From contig NZ_JAQEVU010000012.1 in the NCBI RefSeq assembly GCF_027694345.1, positions 1 to 32,595 of the forward strand: a stretch of DNA of 32,595 nucleotides, given 5' to 3'. Origin of the DNA: Varibaculum timonense_A. Its GTDB lineage: Bacteria > Actinomycetota > Actinomycetes > Actinomycetales > Actinomycetaceae. The notes under the pieces are model-generated. The model had not been told where the DNA came from. It searched no databases and saw only the letters and a list, made by a program, of their open reading frames with translations. This document shows, piece by piece, positions 23,417-31,849 of this stretch; position 1 is the first letter of the stretch, and each line of letters begins with the position of its first letter. The position numbers were made by a program, and so were the translations under genes.

Positions 23417-24319
23417 TTAGGATGCTTGACGAATCGCGGTTTCCACCACATTGAGCAGCAGATTAGCCCTAGTCATCGGACCGATTCCTCCCGGGTTGGG
23501 GGAAAGCCAGCCCGCAACCTCATCAACGCCCTCTGCCACGTCGCCCTCCAGACGAGCCTTCCCGGTTTCCGGATTGACGGCGCCCCTAGATACCCCGACA
23601 TCTAGGACTGCTGCGCCTTCTTTAACCATCTCGGGTTTAATGATTCCCGCCGATCCCGCGCAGGCAACAATCACATCCGCTGCGCGCGTATGGGCAGCTA
23701 AATCCCGAGTACCGGTATGACAACAGGTGACGGTGGCGTTAATATCTTTGCGGGTCAGCATGAGCGGCAGGGAACGTCCTACTGTGGTTCCCCTCCCTAC
23801 TACACATACCTGCGCGCCCTGTAGTGGTACTTGGTAGTGCTGCAACAAATCTATACAGGCTCTGGGAGTGCAAGGCAGCGGGGAGGTTACCGGTTCTTTA
23901 ATGCGCAGCACCAGCCGCCCCAGGTTCATCGGGTGCAAGCCGTCAGCGTCCTTATCAGGGTCAATAGCTTCCAAAACCCGATTAACATCGACCTGGCGAG
24001 GCAGCGGAAGCTGCACAATATACCCGGTACAAGCCGGATTCTCGTTCAGCTTTTCAATCTCGGCTAAAACCTGGGCAGTCGAAACCGTATCTGGCAGTTC
24101 CACTCGAATCGACTCGATACCTACCTCGGCACAGTCACGGTGTTTACCTGCCACATAAGATACCGAACCCGGGTCACTGCCTATTAGTATCGTACCTAAG
24201 CCAGGTTTAATACCTTGAGCGCGCAGCCTGTCTACCTGCTGACACATTTCTTCTTTCAGTTGCCGCGCCCGCGCCGCCCCATCCAGTAAAATCGCGTCCC
24301 CGCTCCAACCTTTACGCAT
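23417..24319 (-). CDS. folD: Bifunctional methylene-THF dehydrogenase / cyclohydrolase
   Basis: A 300-residue enzyme oxidising 5,10-methylene-THF to methenyl-THF with NADP and hydrolysing it to 10-formyl-THF. Visible are SYVAGKHRDC with the catalytic Lys, GYIVQLPLPRQVD, DKDADGLHPMNLG and LPCTPRACIDLL. The NADP site is GRGTTVGRSLPLML, and the C-terminal signature is PGGIGPMTRANLL. It lies 87 nt downstream of glyA with a stem-loop between them. The pairing with glyA, the enzyme that makes methylene-THF from serine, suggests shared one-carbon control. The ORF includes a short N-terminal extension (MRKGWSGDA) before the usual start. Confidence 0.96.
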   Translation of the reverse strand: MRKGWSGDAILLDGAARARQLKEEMCQQVDRLRAQGIKPGLGTILIGSDPGSVSYVAGKHRDCAEVGIESIRVELPDTVSTAQVLAEIEKLNENPACTGYIVQLPLPRQVDVNRVLEAIDPDKDADGLHPMNLGRLVLRIKEPVTSPLPCTPRACIDLLQHYQVPLQGAQVCVVGRGTTVGRSLPLMLTRKDINATVTCCHTGTRDLAAHTRAADVIVACAGSAGIIKPEMVKEGAAVLDVGVSRGAVNPETGKARLEGDVAEGVDEVAGWLSPNPGGIGPMTRANLLLNVVETAIRQAS

Positions 24320-24339
24320 CTATACCCTCCCCGTTAAGA

Positions 24340-24368
24340 GTGCGGGTAGACCGCTAGCCTACCCGCAC
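24340..24368. terminator. Hairpin between glyA and folD
   Basis: GTGCGGGTAG and CTACCCGCAC form a 10 bp stem with a 9 nt loop. No clear U-tract follows on the minus strand, so it may be a partial terminator or processing site within the glyA-folD unit. Confidence 0.6.
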
Positions 24369-24406
24369 CCAAACTTGGTTGCTATCAATCTGGCTATCTG
24401 TCAGCT

Positions 24407-25699
24407 TTACGCCAGCTGATTTAAATCCACATATAGTGGGAACCGCTCGATTAATGCTTGCACCCGCTCCCGGTAACTGCCAGTATCGACTTGCCCCTGG
24501 CAAGCCTCCACCAGCACTCCGGCGATAATCTCCGCTACCTCGGTGAACTCTTTCTTCCCGAAACCGCGAGTAGCAAGCGCCGGGGTGCCAATCCGCAGCC
24601 CGGATCCTACCCGGGGAGGACGCGGATCGAAAGGCACCGTATTACGGTTAATGGTAATTCCGGCTTCATGCAGCAAATCTTCGCCCTGTTGCCCATCTAG
24701 CTGGGAGTTACGCAGATCCACCATCACCAGGTGCACATCGGTTCCTCCAGTTAGTAAGGAAATCCCGCAATCCGCCACATCCGACTTGGTAAGACGGTCA
24801 GCCAAAATCTTTGCGCCCTCTAAAGTGCGTTTTTGTCGATCTTTGAAATCGTCACTGCCGGCGATCTTCATGGCGACTGCTTTCGCCGCTACTACATGCA
24901 TCAACGGGCCGCCCTGCTGGCCGGGGAACACTGCCGAGTTGATTTTCTTACCGAGTTCCTTGTCACGCGACAAAATCATTCCGGAACGCGGCCCGCCCAA
25001 AGTCTTATGCACGGTGGTGGAAACCACATCGGAATACGGCACCGGGTTCGGGTGTAAACCGGCAGCTACCAGCCCCGCAAAGTGCGCCATATCTGTCCAC
25101 AGGTAGGCTCCGACCTCGTCCGCGATCTCCCGGAAGGCTTTGAAGTCTTCCTGGCGGGGGTATGCCGACCAGCCCGCGATAATAACTTTGGGACGATACT
25201 TTAAGGCCGCATCGCGCACCTGATCCATATCCACCCAGTTGCTCTCTTTATCTACCTGGTAGGCGGTGGCGTTATAGAGTTGGCCTGAGAAATTGATTTT
25301 CATACCGTGGGTAAGGTGACCGCCGTGATCTAGCGCCAGCCCCATAATGGTGTCCCCTGGCTTAGCCAGTGCCGATAGTACTGCTGCATTGGCTTGCGCA
25401 CCCGAATGGGGCTGCACATTAGCGAACTCGGCAGAAAATACTTCCTTGGCGCGATCGCGTGCTAGTTCCTCGGCCACATCAACTGCTTCGCAGCCCCCGT
25501 AGTAACGCCGCCCCGGGTAGCCTTCCGCATATTTATTGGTGAGGACAGATCCTTGCGCCTGTAACACGGCGCGGGGCACAAAGTTTTCCGAAGCGATCAT
25601 TTCCAAAGTGCCACGTTGGCGTGCTAGTTCACGGTCAAGAACTGCCGCAATCTCTGGATCTACTTCGCTAATCGATTGAATGAGTAGGTTATCTCCCAT
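24407..25699 (-). CDS. glyA: Serine hydroxymethyltransferase
   Basis: A PLP enzyme of 430 residues converting serine and THF to glycine and methylene-THF. It shows EMIASENFVP, the substrate segment NKYAEGYPGRRYYGG, HSGAQAN, WTDMAHFAGLVAAG and the cofactor lysine Lys232 in TTVHKTLGGPRSG. Length and motifs are complete. The ATG is preceded by AAGGAA 7 nt upstream. A ZTP riboswitch aptamer lies only 17 nt before that ribosome-binding site, so expression should respond to ZTP (folate-stress alarmone), probably at translation. folD follows on the same strand. Confidence 0.97.
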   Translation of the reverse strand: MGDNLLIQSISEVDPEIAAVLDRELARQRGTLEMIASENFVPRAVLQAQGSVLTNKYAEGYPGRRYYGGCEAVDVAEELARDRAKEVFSAEFANVQPHSGAQANAAVLSALAKPGDTIMGLALDHGGHLTHGMKINFSGQLYNATAYQVDKESNWVDMDQVRDAALKYRPKVIIAGWSAYPRQEDFKAFREIADEVGAYLWTDMAHFAGLVAAGLHPNPVPYSDVVSTTVHKTLGGPRSGMILSRDKELGKKINSAVFPGQQGGPLMHVVAAKAVAMKIAGSDDFKDRQKRTLEGAKILADRLTKSDVADCGISLLTGGTDVHLVMVDLRNSQLDGQQGEDLLHEAGITINRNTVPFDPRPPRVGSGLRIGTPALATRGFGKKEFTEVAEIIAGVLVEACQGQVDTGSYRERVQALIERFPLYVDLNQLA

Positions 25700-25728
25700 T
25701 TGACTATTCCTTATATGTAGTGCCAGAT

Positions 25729-25800
25729 CAGCCCAGGCGAGCGACTGATAGACAACTTGCTCCCCGGTGGTACCCCACCTACGCCAGTCACGGTTACTCT
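25729..25800 (-). promoter_or_regulatory. ZTP (pfl) riboswitch upstream of glyA
   Basis: On the minus strand the aptamer contains the conserved blocks CCGTGACTGGCG, then the hairpin GGTGGGGTACCACC ending in CCGGGGAGC, a variable GAGC/GCTC stem, and CGCCTGGGC. These in this order are the hallmark of the pfl motif that binds ZMP/ZTP. The gene it controls, glyA, is a classic target, with folD downstream. There is no room for a terminator between aptamer and start codon, so control is probably translational. A TAGACT at about 25805-25810 is a likely -10. Confidence 0.9.
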
Positions 25801-25953
25801 ATTAGTCTACCGTGCTCTAAAGAGGTTTTACCTAAAAGTTTTACCGGTTTGTGATTCCATATTCTGACTGCCCAACTAGCCCGCCCGTTTACCTCCCATA
25901 TACTCCCTAGAGATTCCATCTGGTAATCAAGATAATTATTTAGGAGAAAACTA

Positions 25954-27393
25954 ATGAGCGAAACTCAAAAACCGATTAGCGGCACCCCGCATCGTGATAA
26001 ATCCGATGAGGGCTACCGCAAAGGGTTAAAGTCTCGCCACATGCGCATGATTGCGCTGGGCGGGGCCATCGGGTCCGGCCTGTTTTATGGCGCATCTGGA
26101 CGTATCGTTGACGGGGGACCGTCAGTTGCTATTGTTTACGCAATTTGCGGTGGGATTGCTTATTTAATGCTTCGCGCCCTCGGAGAACTTAGCCTTTACC
26201 GTCCCTCTTCCGGAGGATTTATTTCTCACGCTCGCGAGTTTATGGGCGAGCGTGGCGCCTATTTCACCGGATGGTTTGCCTTTATTACTTATTCTTCTGC
26301 TTTAATGGCGGATATCACTGCAATCGCTAACTATATGCATTATTGGAAACCCTTCCAGATTGTCCCCTTGTGGGCGTGGGCTTTTATCGCCTTAGCATTA
26401 ATGGTGATTGTCAATCTGGCCAGCGTGAAATTCTTCGGCGAATTCGAGTTTTGGTTCGCGATGATTAAAGTCGTGGCGATTGTGGTCTTTATGATTTTGG
26501 CGGTAGTGGCGATTGTTTTCGGGATTTCCTTAACGGTGAAGGGACACAGCTACACTCCCGGTTTACACGCCATCACCGAGCATGGAGGATTATTCCCCAA
26601 GGGCGCCTTCACTATGGTGACCCTGTCTTTAGGGATTTTATTCGCCTACGGTGGCTCTGAATATTTGGGGGCTGCCGCCGGTGAGGCCGAGGATCCCCAA
26701 AAAGAAATGCCGCGGGCAGTTAACTCGATGATGTGGCGGATTCTGTTGTTCTACGTAGGCTGTATCGTCCTGTTTACTTTGCTGTTGCCCTATAACGTAT
26801 ATAAACGTGACGAGTCGCCGTTTGTGACTTTCTTTAGCGGCTTGGGTATTCCCGCTGCTGGTCACATCATGAATCTGGTGGTATTGCTGGCTGCCGCTAG
26901 CGCTATTAACGCAGAACTTTACACTTGTGGTCGCGGTCTGCGTTCCCTGGCGGTATCCGGGTCTGCCCCTCGTTTCTTGTCTGGTATGAACCGGAACGCG
27001 GTTCCCTATGCGGCCATTATCGCTGCTGGCACTATCGGCTTAGTAGGGGTGATGGTGAATTTGTTCTACCCCAATGAAGCCTTTGACGTGATTGCCAATA
27101 TGGCCGGGATTGGGATTTGTGCCATGTGGGGCTCGGTGATGATTTCAAATATCTTGTTTGTACGTCACTGCCGGAAGACTGGTCTAGAACGCCCCAAGTT
27201 CCATGTTCCTCTAGCGCCCTACTCTAACTACCTGGTATTAGCGGTTTTGGGGGCAATGATTGTGCTTATGTGGTTTGAGGGCGGGCTGGGGCCGGCAGCG
27301 ATTATCGCGTTCGCCTCGGTGACCGTAGTGTTAATGCTCGCGTGGCTGGTGGTGCGCAACTACGTAGACCATGACATGTTTACTGCTAGTTAA
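25954..27393 (+). CDS. Amino-acid permease, APC superfamily (AAT family)
   Basis: A 479-residue inner-membrane transporter with about 12 transmembrane helices. The N-terminal cytoplasmic tail (about 30 residues) is followed by the TM1 signature MIALGGAIGSGLFYGASG, and a conserved ELS-PSSGGFISHAREFMG segment follows TM2. It resembles AroP/ProY/CycA-like importers of amino acids by proton symport. The exact substrate cannot be given. Start: the ATG is preceded by AGGAG 8 nt upstream. It is monocistronic and convergent with the ybdK-like gene, with two large inverted-repeat structures in the gap. Confidence 0.9.
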   Translation: MSETQKPISGTPHRDKSDEGYRKGLKSRHMRMIALGGAIGSGLFYGASGRIVDGGPSVAIVYAICGGIAYLMLRALGELSLYRPSSGGFISHAREFMGERGAYFTGWFAFITYSSALMADITAIANYMHYWKPFQIVPLWAWAFIALALMVIVNLASVKFFGEFEFWFAMIKVVAIVVFMILAVVAIVFGISLTVKGHSYTPGLHAITEHGGLFPKGAFTMVTLSLGILFAYGGSEYLGAAAGEAEDPQKEMPRAVNSMMWRILLFYVGCIVLFTLLLPYNVYKRDESPFVTFFSGLGIPAAGHIMNLVVLLAAASAINAELYTCGRGLRSLAVSGSAPRFLSGMNRNAVPYAAIIAAGTIGLVGVMVNLFYPNEAFDVIANMAGIGICAMWGSVMISNILFVRHCRKTGLERPKFHVPLAPYSNYLVLAVLGAMIVLMWFEGGLGPAAIIAFASVTVVLMLAWLVVRNYVDHDMFTAS

Positions 27394-27437
27394 GCAGTAG
27401 CGCTTACGCGTTAATAGCTCAGAGAGATTTCAGAACC

Positions 27438-27546
27438 GGGCGTGGGGGAAAGTTTTATCCGAGCAGGCGCGGTGGGCATAAGAAATCGGGGAGAGACCTA
27501 GTCTCTCCCCGATTTCTTGGGCGGGAGGAAAAACTTTCCCCCGCGC
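27438..27546. repeat. Nested inverted repeat with an 18 bp hairpin (terminator-like)
   Basis: The outer arms, GGGCGTGGGGGAAAGTTTT (27438-27456) and AAAACTTTCCCCCGCGC (27530-27546), enclose a perfect 18 bp stem-loop (27480-27518, loop CTA). It likely serves as a bidirectional terminator after the permease gene. The outer arms resemble those of the second structure at 27620-27699. Confidence 0.75.
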
Positions 27547-27619
27547 TCACAGATGCCAAACAGCTATAATCCTTCCCCGTGTTAATAACGTGTTAGCAGC
27601 GCAACACACCGCTGGCAAC

Positions 27620-27699
27620 GGGCGTGGGAAAAGCACTCCGGGGCCCCGTGAGCCTCAGCAAGTTCGGCTCAAGCCCCTCTCGTATCTTTTCCCCCGCCC
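27620..27699. repeat. Second nested inverted repeat
   Basis: The arms, GGGCGTGGGAAAAG (27620-27633) and CTTTTCCCCCGCCC (27686-27699), enclose the palindrome CGGGGCCCCG (27639-27648) and an AGCC/GGCT hairpin. The arms share GGGCGTGGG and TTTCCCCCG with the element at 27438-27546, suggesting two members of one family. The rest of the gap between the convergent genes (27394-27734) holds no gene. Confidence 0.65.
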
Positions 27700-27734
27700 T
27701 CCTTAATTGTTACCGCTAGGAGAACTTGGCATTC

Positions 27735-28934
27735 TTAACGGGCACGGACTTTCCACCCTTTGACACCGCTCTTATGCAGGGATTTATCTACGAAACATTC
27801 CGGATTTAAGGGTTCGCCGGCCTCCATTTCGGCTATTAAGAAAGCTACTACCGCCTCGTAAGAATTGGTGCGTTCAAAAATGGTGCGTTGCCGCTGATAG
27901 CCGACACCGAGTTTCACCATTTCCCGGATTGACCAGAGCTCCTCTGCACAGCCTAAATCTTCGGCAGCAGGTGAGAGCTGCTCTAACCAAGTCGGCAAAG
28001 AATCGGTCAAGAGCCGTTCTTCTCCCCGCTCGTCCTCAATCAAAATCGCATCCATCCCGTAGCGGGCAGCGCGCCACCGGTTCTCCCGCACGAACCAATC
28101 CGGTAAAACTGGTAACTCTTTACCGGCATCAAGCTGGCGGGAAGCCGTCTCTACCAGGGATTGGGTAAGAGCAGCCACCGCCGCGACCTCTTTAATAGTG
28201 GAAGAGGCGTCGGCTACTCGCGCTTCAATGGTGCCAAACTTGGGGGAAGGTCGAATATCCCATCTGACCTCATCGAAAGAGCGGATAACCCCAGTTTTTA
28301 GCATCCCATCGGTATAGTTTTCCAGCTCTCGCCAATCTAAGAATTGGTAGGGACGACCCGCCGTAGGGAGCTGCTGGAACACCATTGCGCGGTTATCGCA
28401 GTATCCAGTGTCAAGACCTGCCCAATAGGGAGAGGACGCAAATAACGCCTGAATATGACCAAGTTTACTGGTCAAATAGTTTTGGATGGGGAGAACTTTA
28501 TCGCGATTCTCTATCCCCACATGCACGTGGGTACCAAATAGCAGCATTTGTCGCCCCCAATATTGGGTGCGGTTTACCAGCTCTTCATAACGTTTAGAAT
28601 CGGTAACCTGCTGATAACTGGGATTAGCGAAAGGGTGGGAACCGGCAGATGCTAGCTCTACCCGCAACGCCGAAGTAACCGGTCGCACCAGGTTAATCCC
28701 CTCTATCAAATCTATTACGCAGTCACGAACCCTGTGGCGAGGACGCGAAATGATTTCTACGGTATTTAGCAGCATTTCTCGGTGTACTAACCCGTTATCC
28801 GGGTGAAGCCGCTCCACTTCCTCCAAAATCGTGCTAGCGCATTGGCGAAGGTCAAAAGAGTCTTTATCGATTAGCTGTAGTTCCCATTCGACTCCGAGGG
28901 TGGAACGTTCGGATTTTGCAAAAGTTATCCCCAT
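27735..28934 (-). CDS. Carboxylate-amine ligase / glutamate-cysteine ligase type 2, YbdK-like
   Basis: A 399-residue ATP-dependent ligase of the GCS2 family. It has the N-terminal substrate and metal motif STLGVEWELQLID and the His-containing core GTHVHVGIEN. It also carries SPKFGTIEARVAD and a C-terminal helical region. Relatives join glutamate to cysteine or to other amines (weakly, in E. coli YbdK). Actinobacteria often use similar enzymes in thiol or peptide-like metabolism, so the true product is open. The ATG follows AGGAGG at good spacing. It starts 10 nt after the stop of the GATase gene upstream, so both belong to one operon. Confidence 0.88.
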   Translation of the reverse strand: MGITFAKSERSTLGVEWELQLIDKDSFDLRQCASTILEEVERLHPDNGLVHREMLLNTVEIISRPRHRVRDCVIDLIEGINLVRPVTSALRVELASAGSHPFANPSYQQVTDSKRYEELVNRTQYWGRQMLLFGTHVHVGIENRDKVLPIQNYLTSKLGHIQALFASSPYWAGLDTGYCDNRAMVFQQLPTAGRPYQFLDWRELENYTDGMLKTGVIRSFDEVRWDIRPSPKFGTIEARVADASSTIKEVAAVAALTQSLVETASRQLDAGKELPVLPDWFVRENRWRAARYGMDAILIEDERGEERLLTDSLPTWLEQLSPAAEDLGCAEELWSIREMVKLGVGYQRQRTIFERTNSYEAVVAFLIAEMEAGEPLNPECFVDKSLHKSGVKGWKVRAR

Positions 28935-28944
28935 AGTTAGCCTC

Positions 28945-29700
28945 CTAACGCTGATAATGCTCAGTAAAAGCGGATAAAAGCTGGTGGGAGCTGGTTACAT
29001 CTTGAGTCATGCAGCGCGATATCACTTCCTGTTTTTCACTGGCTTCATAATAGGTGTCCCCGTATTGGTCGATGCGGATTTTCATTCCCGCAGTAGTTAT
29101 TTCGGGGTGAAATTGGGTGCCGTAAATGTTTTTTCCAAAACGCACTATTTGGCATTTGCAATGTTCGCCACTCGCTAGCAAAGTTGCGCCCGATGGCACT
29201 CCGGCCAGTGAATCCGCGTGTCCGGTATAGGCGCGAATAATTGGGGGAAGTTTCCCAGTCACCGAATCTTGCATTCCTTCCTCGGTTAAGGTTACTTCCA
29301 CGGCTTGCAGATCCTCGGCGGTTAAACCGGTGAGCGCAGTGCCGCTGGCTAAAGCCAGCATTTGCAAGCCATAACATAACCCTAAGGTGGGAAAATCGTT
29401 ATCTAACAGGTAGCGCACCAACGTGCTTAGCCGGGCATGAAGATGAAGATGCTCGGGTTTAGCAAGGTCGCGCTGGATTTCAGCCCCAAAAGGCGACCCT
29501 GAGATTATCAGCCCTGAATAGTTGTTTTTAATATCCAGGTCGTGAACAGGGTCAAGATCCGGCTCGGCAAGTAAAAGATGGGTGCGCAAACTGTCACCGA
29601 CTGTCAATCCGGTTACCTGCGCTATGGTTTCCTTTTCGTCGCGGGCAATATCACCATCGGGACGGCATTGAATAAATAGGAATGGCAGCCTTTCTCGCAT
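28945..29700 (-). CDS. Class I glutamine amidotransferase (GMP-synthase-like)
   Basis: A 251-residue stand-alone GATase domain. The catalytic triad is Cys109 (LGLCYGLQM), His198 and Glu200 (GTQFHPEI), with an oxyanion strand near LIISGSPFG (about 65-72). Such proteins release ammonia from glutamine or hydrolyse gamma-glutamyl bonds. Here the partner is the ligase encoded 10 nt downstream, so the pair may build and break gamma-glutamyl compounds, but this is inference from proximity. A GuaA ATP-pyrophosphatase domain is absent, so it is not GMP synthase itself. Confidence 0.85.
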   Translation of the reverse strand: MRERLPFLFIQCRPDGDIARDEKETIAQVTGLTVGDSLRTHLLLAEPDLDPVHDLDIKNNYSGLIISGSPFGAEIQRDLAKPEHLHLHARLSTLVRYLLDNDFPTLGLCYGLQMLALASGTALTGLTAEDLQAVEVTLTEEGMQDSVTGKLPPIIRAYTGHADSLAGVPSGATLLASGEHCKCQIVRFGKNIYGTQFHPEITTAGMKIRIDQYGDTYYEASEKQEVISRCMTQDVTSSHQLLSAFTEHYQR

Positions 29701-29732
29701 GACTCATAGCTTACGGGTTAGCGCGCCATCCG

Positions 29733-30068
29733 TCATGCCAGCCCCTTCAGGTTACGAAGCAGTTCCGGAATATCATCGCGCACGGTCTCATAGACAACCG
29801 AGAGATCAACATTGCCGTATTCATGCACGATACGGTTACGAAGACCTTTCATAGCGCGCCACGGGATAGATGGATGATGCTGCTTAAAAACTGTGGAAAG
29901 TTTGTTCGAGTTTTCAGAGACCTGGATTAACCGAAATAGGGTCGAGTCCACAAGTAACTCGTTATCCTCAAACTCTATTTGCGAGTAACCTCCCGTGTGC
30001 GCGATAACGAACTCCAGGTCGAGAATAATCTTGTTTAGGTAGTACTGGTTTGTTTTGGGATTATCCAT
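29733..30068 (-). CDS. hepT: HepT-like toxin of a type VII TA system
   Basis: A 111-residue helical HEPN protein with the RNase-like motif RX4HXY at Arg77-His82-Tyr84 (RNRIVHEY) intact. The family (DUF86) acts as a toxin whose partner, the nucleotidyltransferase MntA, AMPylates the tyrosine of this motif to silence it. Here the start overlaps the end of the mntA-like gene by 8 nt, so antitoxin and toxin are coupled, antitoxin first. The remainder is all alpha-helical with a characteristic acidic N-terminus (MDNPKTNQYYLNKIILDLEF). Transcription is probably autoregulated by the partner. Confidence 0.88.
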   Translation of the reverse strand: MDNPKTNQYYLNKIILDLEFVIAHTGGYSQIEFEDNELLVDSTLFRLIQVSENSNKLSTVFKQHHPSIPWRAMKGLRNRIVHEYGNVDLSVVYETVRDDIPELLRNLKGLA

Positions 30069-30537
30069 AGATTTTAATGCCGTCCCTCAGTATTTCGTTC
30101 AGCAACTCAGGGTTATCTTTCAGCTGCTCAAGTTTTAACAGATCCACTTTCTTATTGAGCGCTTCCCGCAAGGATTCTGCCAAATCATAAAACCTAATGC
30201 CGGAAATATCTGTGGATATCAACAAATCCACATCACTTTGCGGTTTAGCTTTCCGCTTGGCATAGGACCCAAAGAGATAGCAGTACTCTACATCATAGGA
30301 GGCGAATACTTTTCGACAAATTTCCTCAATTTTTGCGATGGTGAGAATCCCGTGTCCTTCATCAATGTATCCATATCGCTCCAGTTTCTCCATCATGTAC
30401 TGGTATTTTAAAGATTTTCTCTTCTTTTCTTCGTTCTCGTAATTTTGGTAGGTGCGAATCGGAATATCTAAGTAGGAGGCACATTCGACCTGAGTTAGTT
30501 TCTTCTGTTTACGGAGTTCCTTCAGGGTCACCCTCAT
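30061..30537 (-). CDS. mntA: MntA-like nucleotidyltransferase antitoxin fused to an XRE-type HTH
   Basis: A 158-residue two-domain protein. Residues 1-35 form an XRE-type helix-turn-helix (LKELRKQKKLTQVECASYLDIPIRTYQNYE). Residues 65-158 are a minimal nucleotidyltransferase with the GSX10DXD motif (Gly90-Ser91 in FGSYAKRKAKPQ, then Asp102 and Asp104 in SDVDLLI). The catalytic domain should AMPylate HepT, encoded next with an 8-nt overlap. The HTH lets the antitoxin bind its own promoter. A fourfold ACGCAA/TTGCGT operator lies 38-111 bp upstream of the start, with one palindrome inside the promoter spacer. Most described MntA proteins lack a fused HTH, which makes this version notable. Confidence 0.85.
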   Translation of the reverse strand: MRVTLKELRKQKKLTQVECASYLDIPIRTYQNYENEEKKRKSLKYQYMMEKLERYGYIDEGHGILTIAKIEEICRKVFASYDVEYCYLFGSYAKRKAKPQSDVDLLISTDISGIRFYDLAESLREALNKKVDLLKLEQLKDNPELLNEILRDGIKIYG

Positions 30538-30574
30538 CCCCTCCCTCTTGGATTATCGCGTCAAAATTAGTAAC

Positions 30575-30648
30575 ACGCAACTATTTTACGCAATTCTTGC
30601 GTGTTTTATCAATAGTTAATACGCAATTTTTGCGTATTTTTCTTGCGT
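30575..30648. promoter_or_regulatory. Symmetric operator of the TA operon
   Basis: Two palindromes ACGCAA-N3-TTGCGT lie at 30588-30602 and 30621-30635, 33 bp apart. A single half-site stands at each outer side (ACGCAA at 30575-30580, TTGCGT at 30643-30648). The whole is symmetric about 30611.5. Probable binding array for the HTH of the MntA-like protein. Confidence 0.7.
30583..30612 (-). promoter_or_regulatory. Promoter of the mntA-hepT operon
   Basis: TTGATA (30612-30607) and TAAAAT (30588-30583) lie 18 bp apart on the minus strand. The first operator palindrome sits between them, so bound protein would block RNA polymerase. Confidence 0.65.
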
Positions 30649-30697
30649 GTTTACCGTGAGGCTCGGTTTATACCTATCTATCTCAGCAATTCGGAAG

Positions 30698-31762
30698 TCA
30701 GCTTAAGGCACCTTTTGCCCAGGTGGGGGCGGGGGCAGTGACGGTTACGGTGGTAGCAGGATTTCCTGGGTCGGGAAACTGCAGTTCTTGGGCGTGCAAG
30801 CACAGCTGGGGCTCAATATTTTCTGGGGCAGAAGCGGGCAAAACTTCCGGATAAAGGGGGTCACCTACGAGGGGATACCCGAAATGAGCCAAGGTGGCGC
30901 GCAGCTGATGAGTAAACCCGGTTTCTGGCTCTAACTGCCACAACAGTTCTTCTTCTGGCGCGTGTCCCGGGTTGCCCGGGTTTGCGTTTCCCTCTCCCCC
31001 CAGTTTTTCTGTCTTTTCGGGGAGGGGGAATTTTCCGAGGACGAGGGCGCGGGTTCGGCTTTGGCAGCTCGCTACTTTTGAACCTATCGGGGGCGCTCCT
31101 ATCGACACCGCCAGCGAGCCAGTTTCCTTATACATAGAAAGCTGGAAATCAAAACTCTCCCCCACCTGGGGAACCACTCCTTCTCCCCGGCCGCCGCCAC
31201 GGCTACGCGCCAGGTAGGTTTTCTTTACTTGCCGGTGGTCAAATAGCTGCTGGTAACGCGCCCGATACTTCGAATCTAGGGTTAGCAATAAACATCCGGT
31301 AGTGAGGCGATCTAGGCGGTGCGCGGCGGTTATTTCGTCGTTTCCGAATTGGCGGCGAGCGGCCACCACCACTGACCGGGTAACCCAGGAGCCGCGGGGA
31401 ATAGTTGCCAGGCTGGCGGGTTTATTTACTACGATTGCCCCCTCGCCCTCCCAAAGCACCTGCAGCTTCGGTAAGGCAGCGCCCTCATCGGGGGCTACTC
31501 GATGCAAATAGTAGCGTTGCCCTACCAAAAGTTTACTGTCTGGGGTCAGGGCAATGCCTAAGGGCGACACCACATCCCCGGAGGCAAAAGCTTTCGCCAC
31601 AAAATCGGCAATCTCCGCGGTGGACAGCGATAGTTTGCGTTCCAGCTGGGTTTGCAACTGCCGTTCTAAAGTTTCCTGACCGGCAGAAACAAACCCCACC
31701 GGGTCGATTCCGCCCCGCGCCGGTGGGCGCGTCCCCGCCCTCCGCTTGCTACGTCTTCCCAC
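30698..31762 (-). CDS. RNA pseudouridine synthase, RluA family
   Basis: A 354-residue enzyme isomerising uridine to pseudouridine in rRNA or tRNA. The catalytic motif is HRLDRLTTGCLLL with Asp151. The second conserved block is ETGFTHQLRATLAHFGYPLVGDPLY, and the N-terminal LWEGEGAIVVNKPASLAT strand is typical. Between them a Gly/Pro-rich, charged insertion (about residues 190-265) is poorly like the family and probably a surface loop. The first about 25 residues are basic and disordered (RRSKRRAGTRPPARGG). No S4 domain is clear. The target uridine cannot be given. Confidence 0.87.
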   Translation of the reverse strand: MGRRSKRRAGTRPPARGGIDPVGFVSAGQETLERQLQTQLERKLSLSTAEIADFVAKAFASGDVVSPLGIALTPDSKLLVGQRYYLHRVAPDEGAALPKLQVLWEGEGAIVVNKPASLATIPRGSWVTRSVVVAARRQFGNDEITAAHRLDRLTTGCLLLTLDSKYRARYQQLFDHRQVKKTYLARSRGGGRGEGVVPQVGESFDFQLSMYKETGSLAVSIGAPPIGSKVASCQSRTRALVLGKFPLPEKTEKLGGEGNANPGNPGHAPEEELLWQLEPETGFTHQLRATLAHFGYPLVGDPLYPEVLPASAPENIEPQLCLHAQELQFPDPGNPATTVTVTAPAPTWAKGALS

Positions 31763-31849
31763 CGTACCCGCCTATTCGCTATCTTGTCCGCAGCCGCTAC
31801 TGCCTTTTCCACCCTATCGCGTAACCATTAGTAAATCCCCAGGCAGAGA

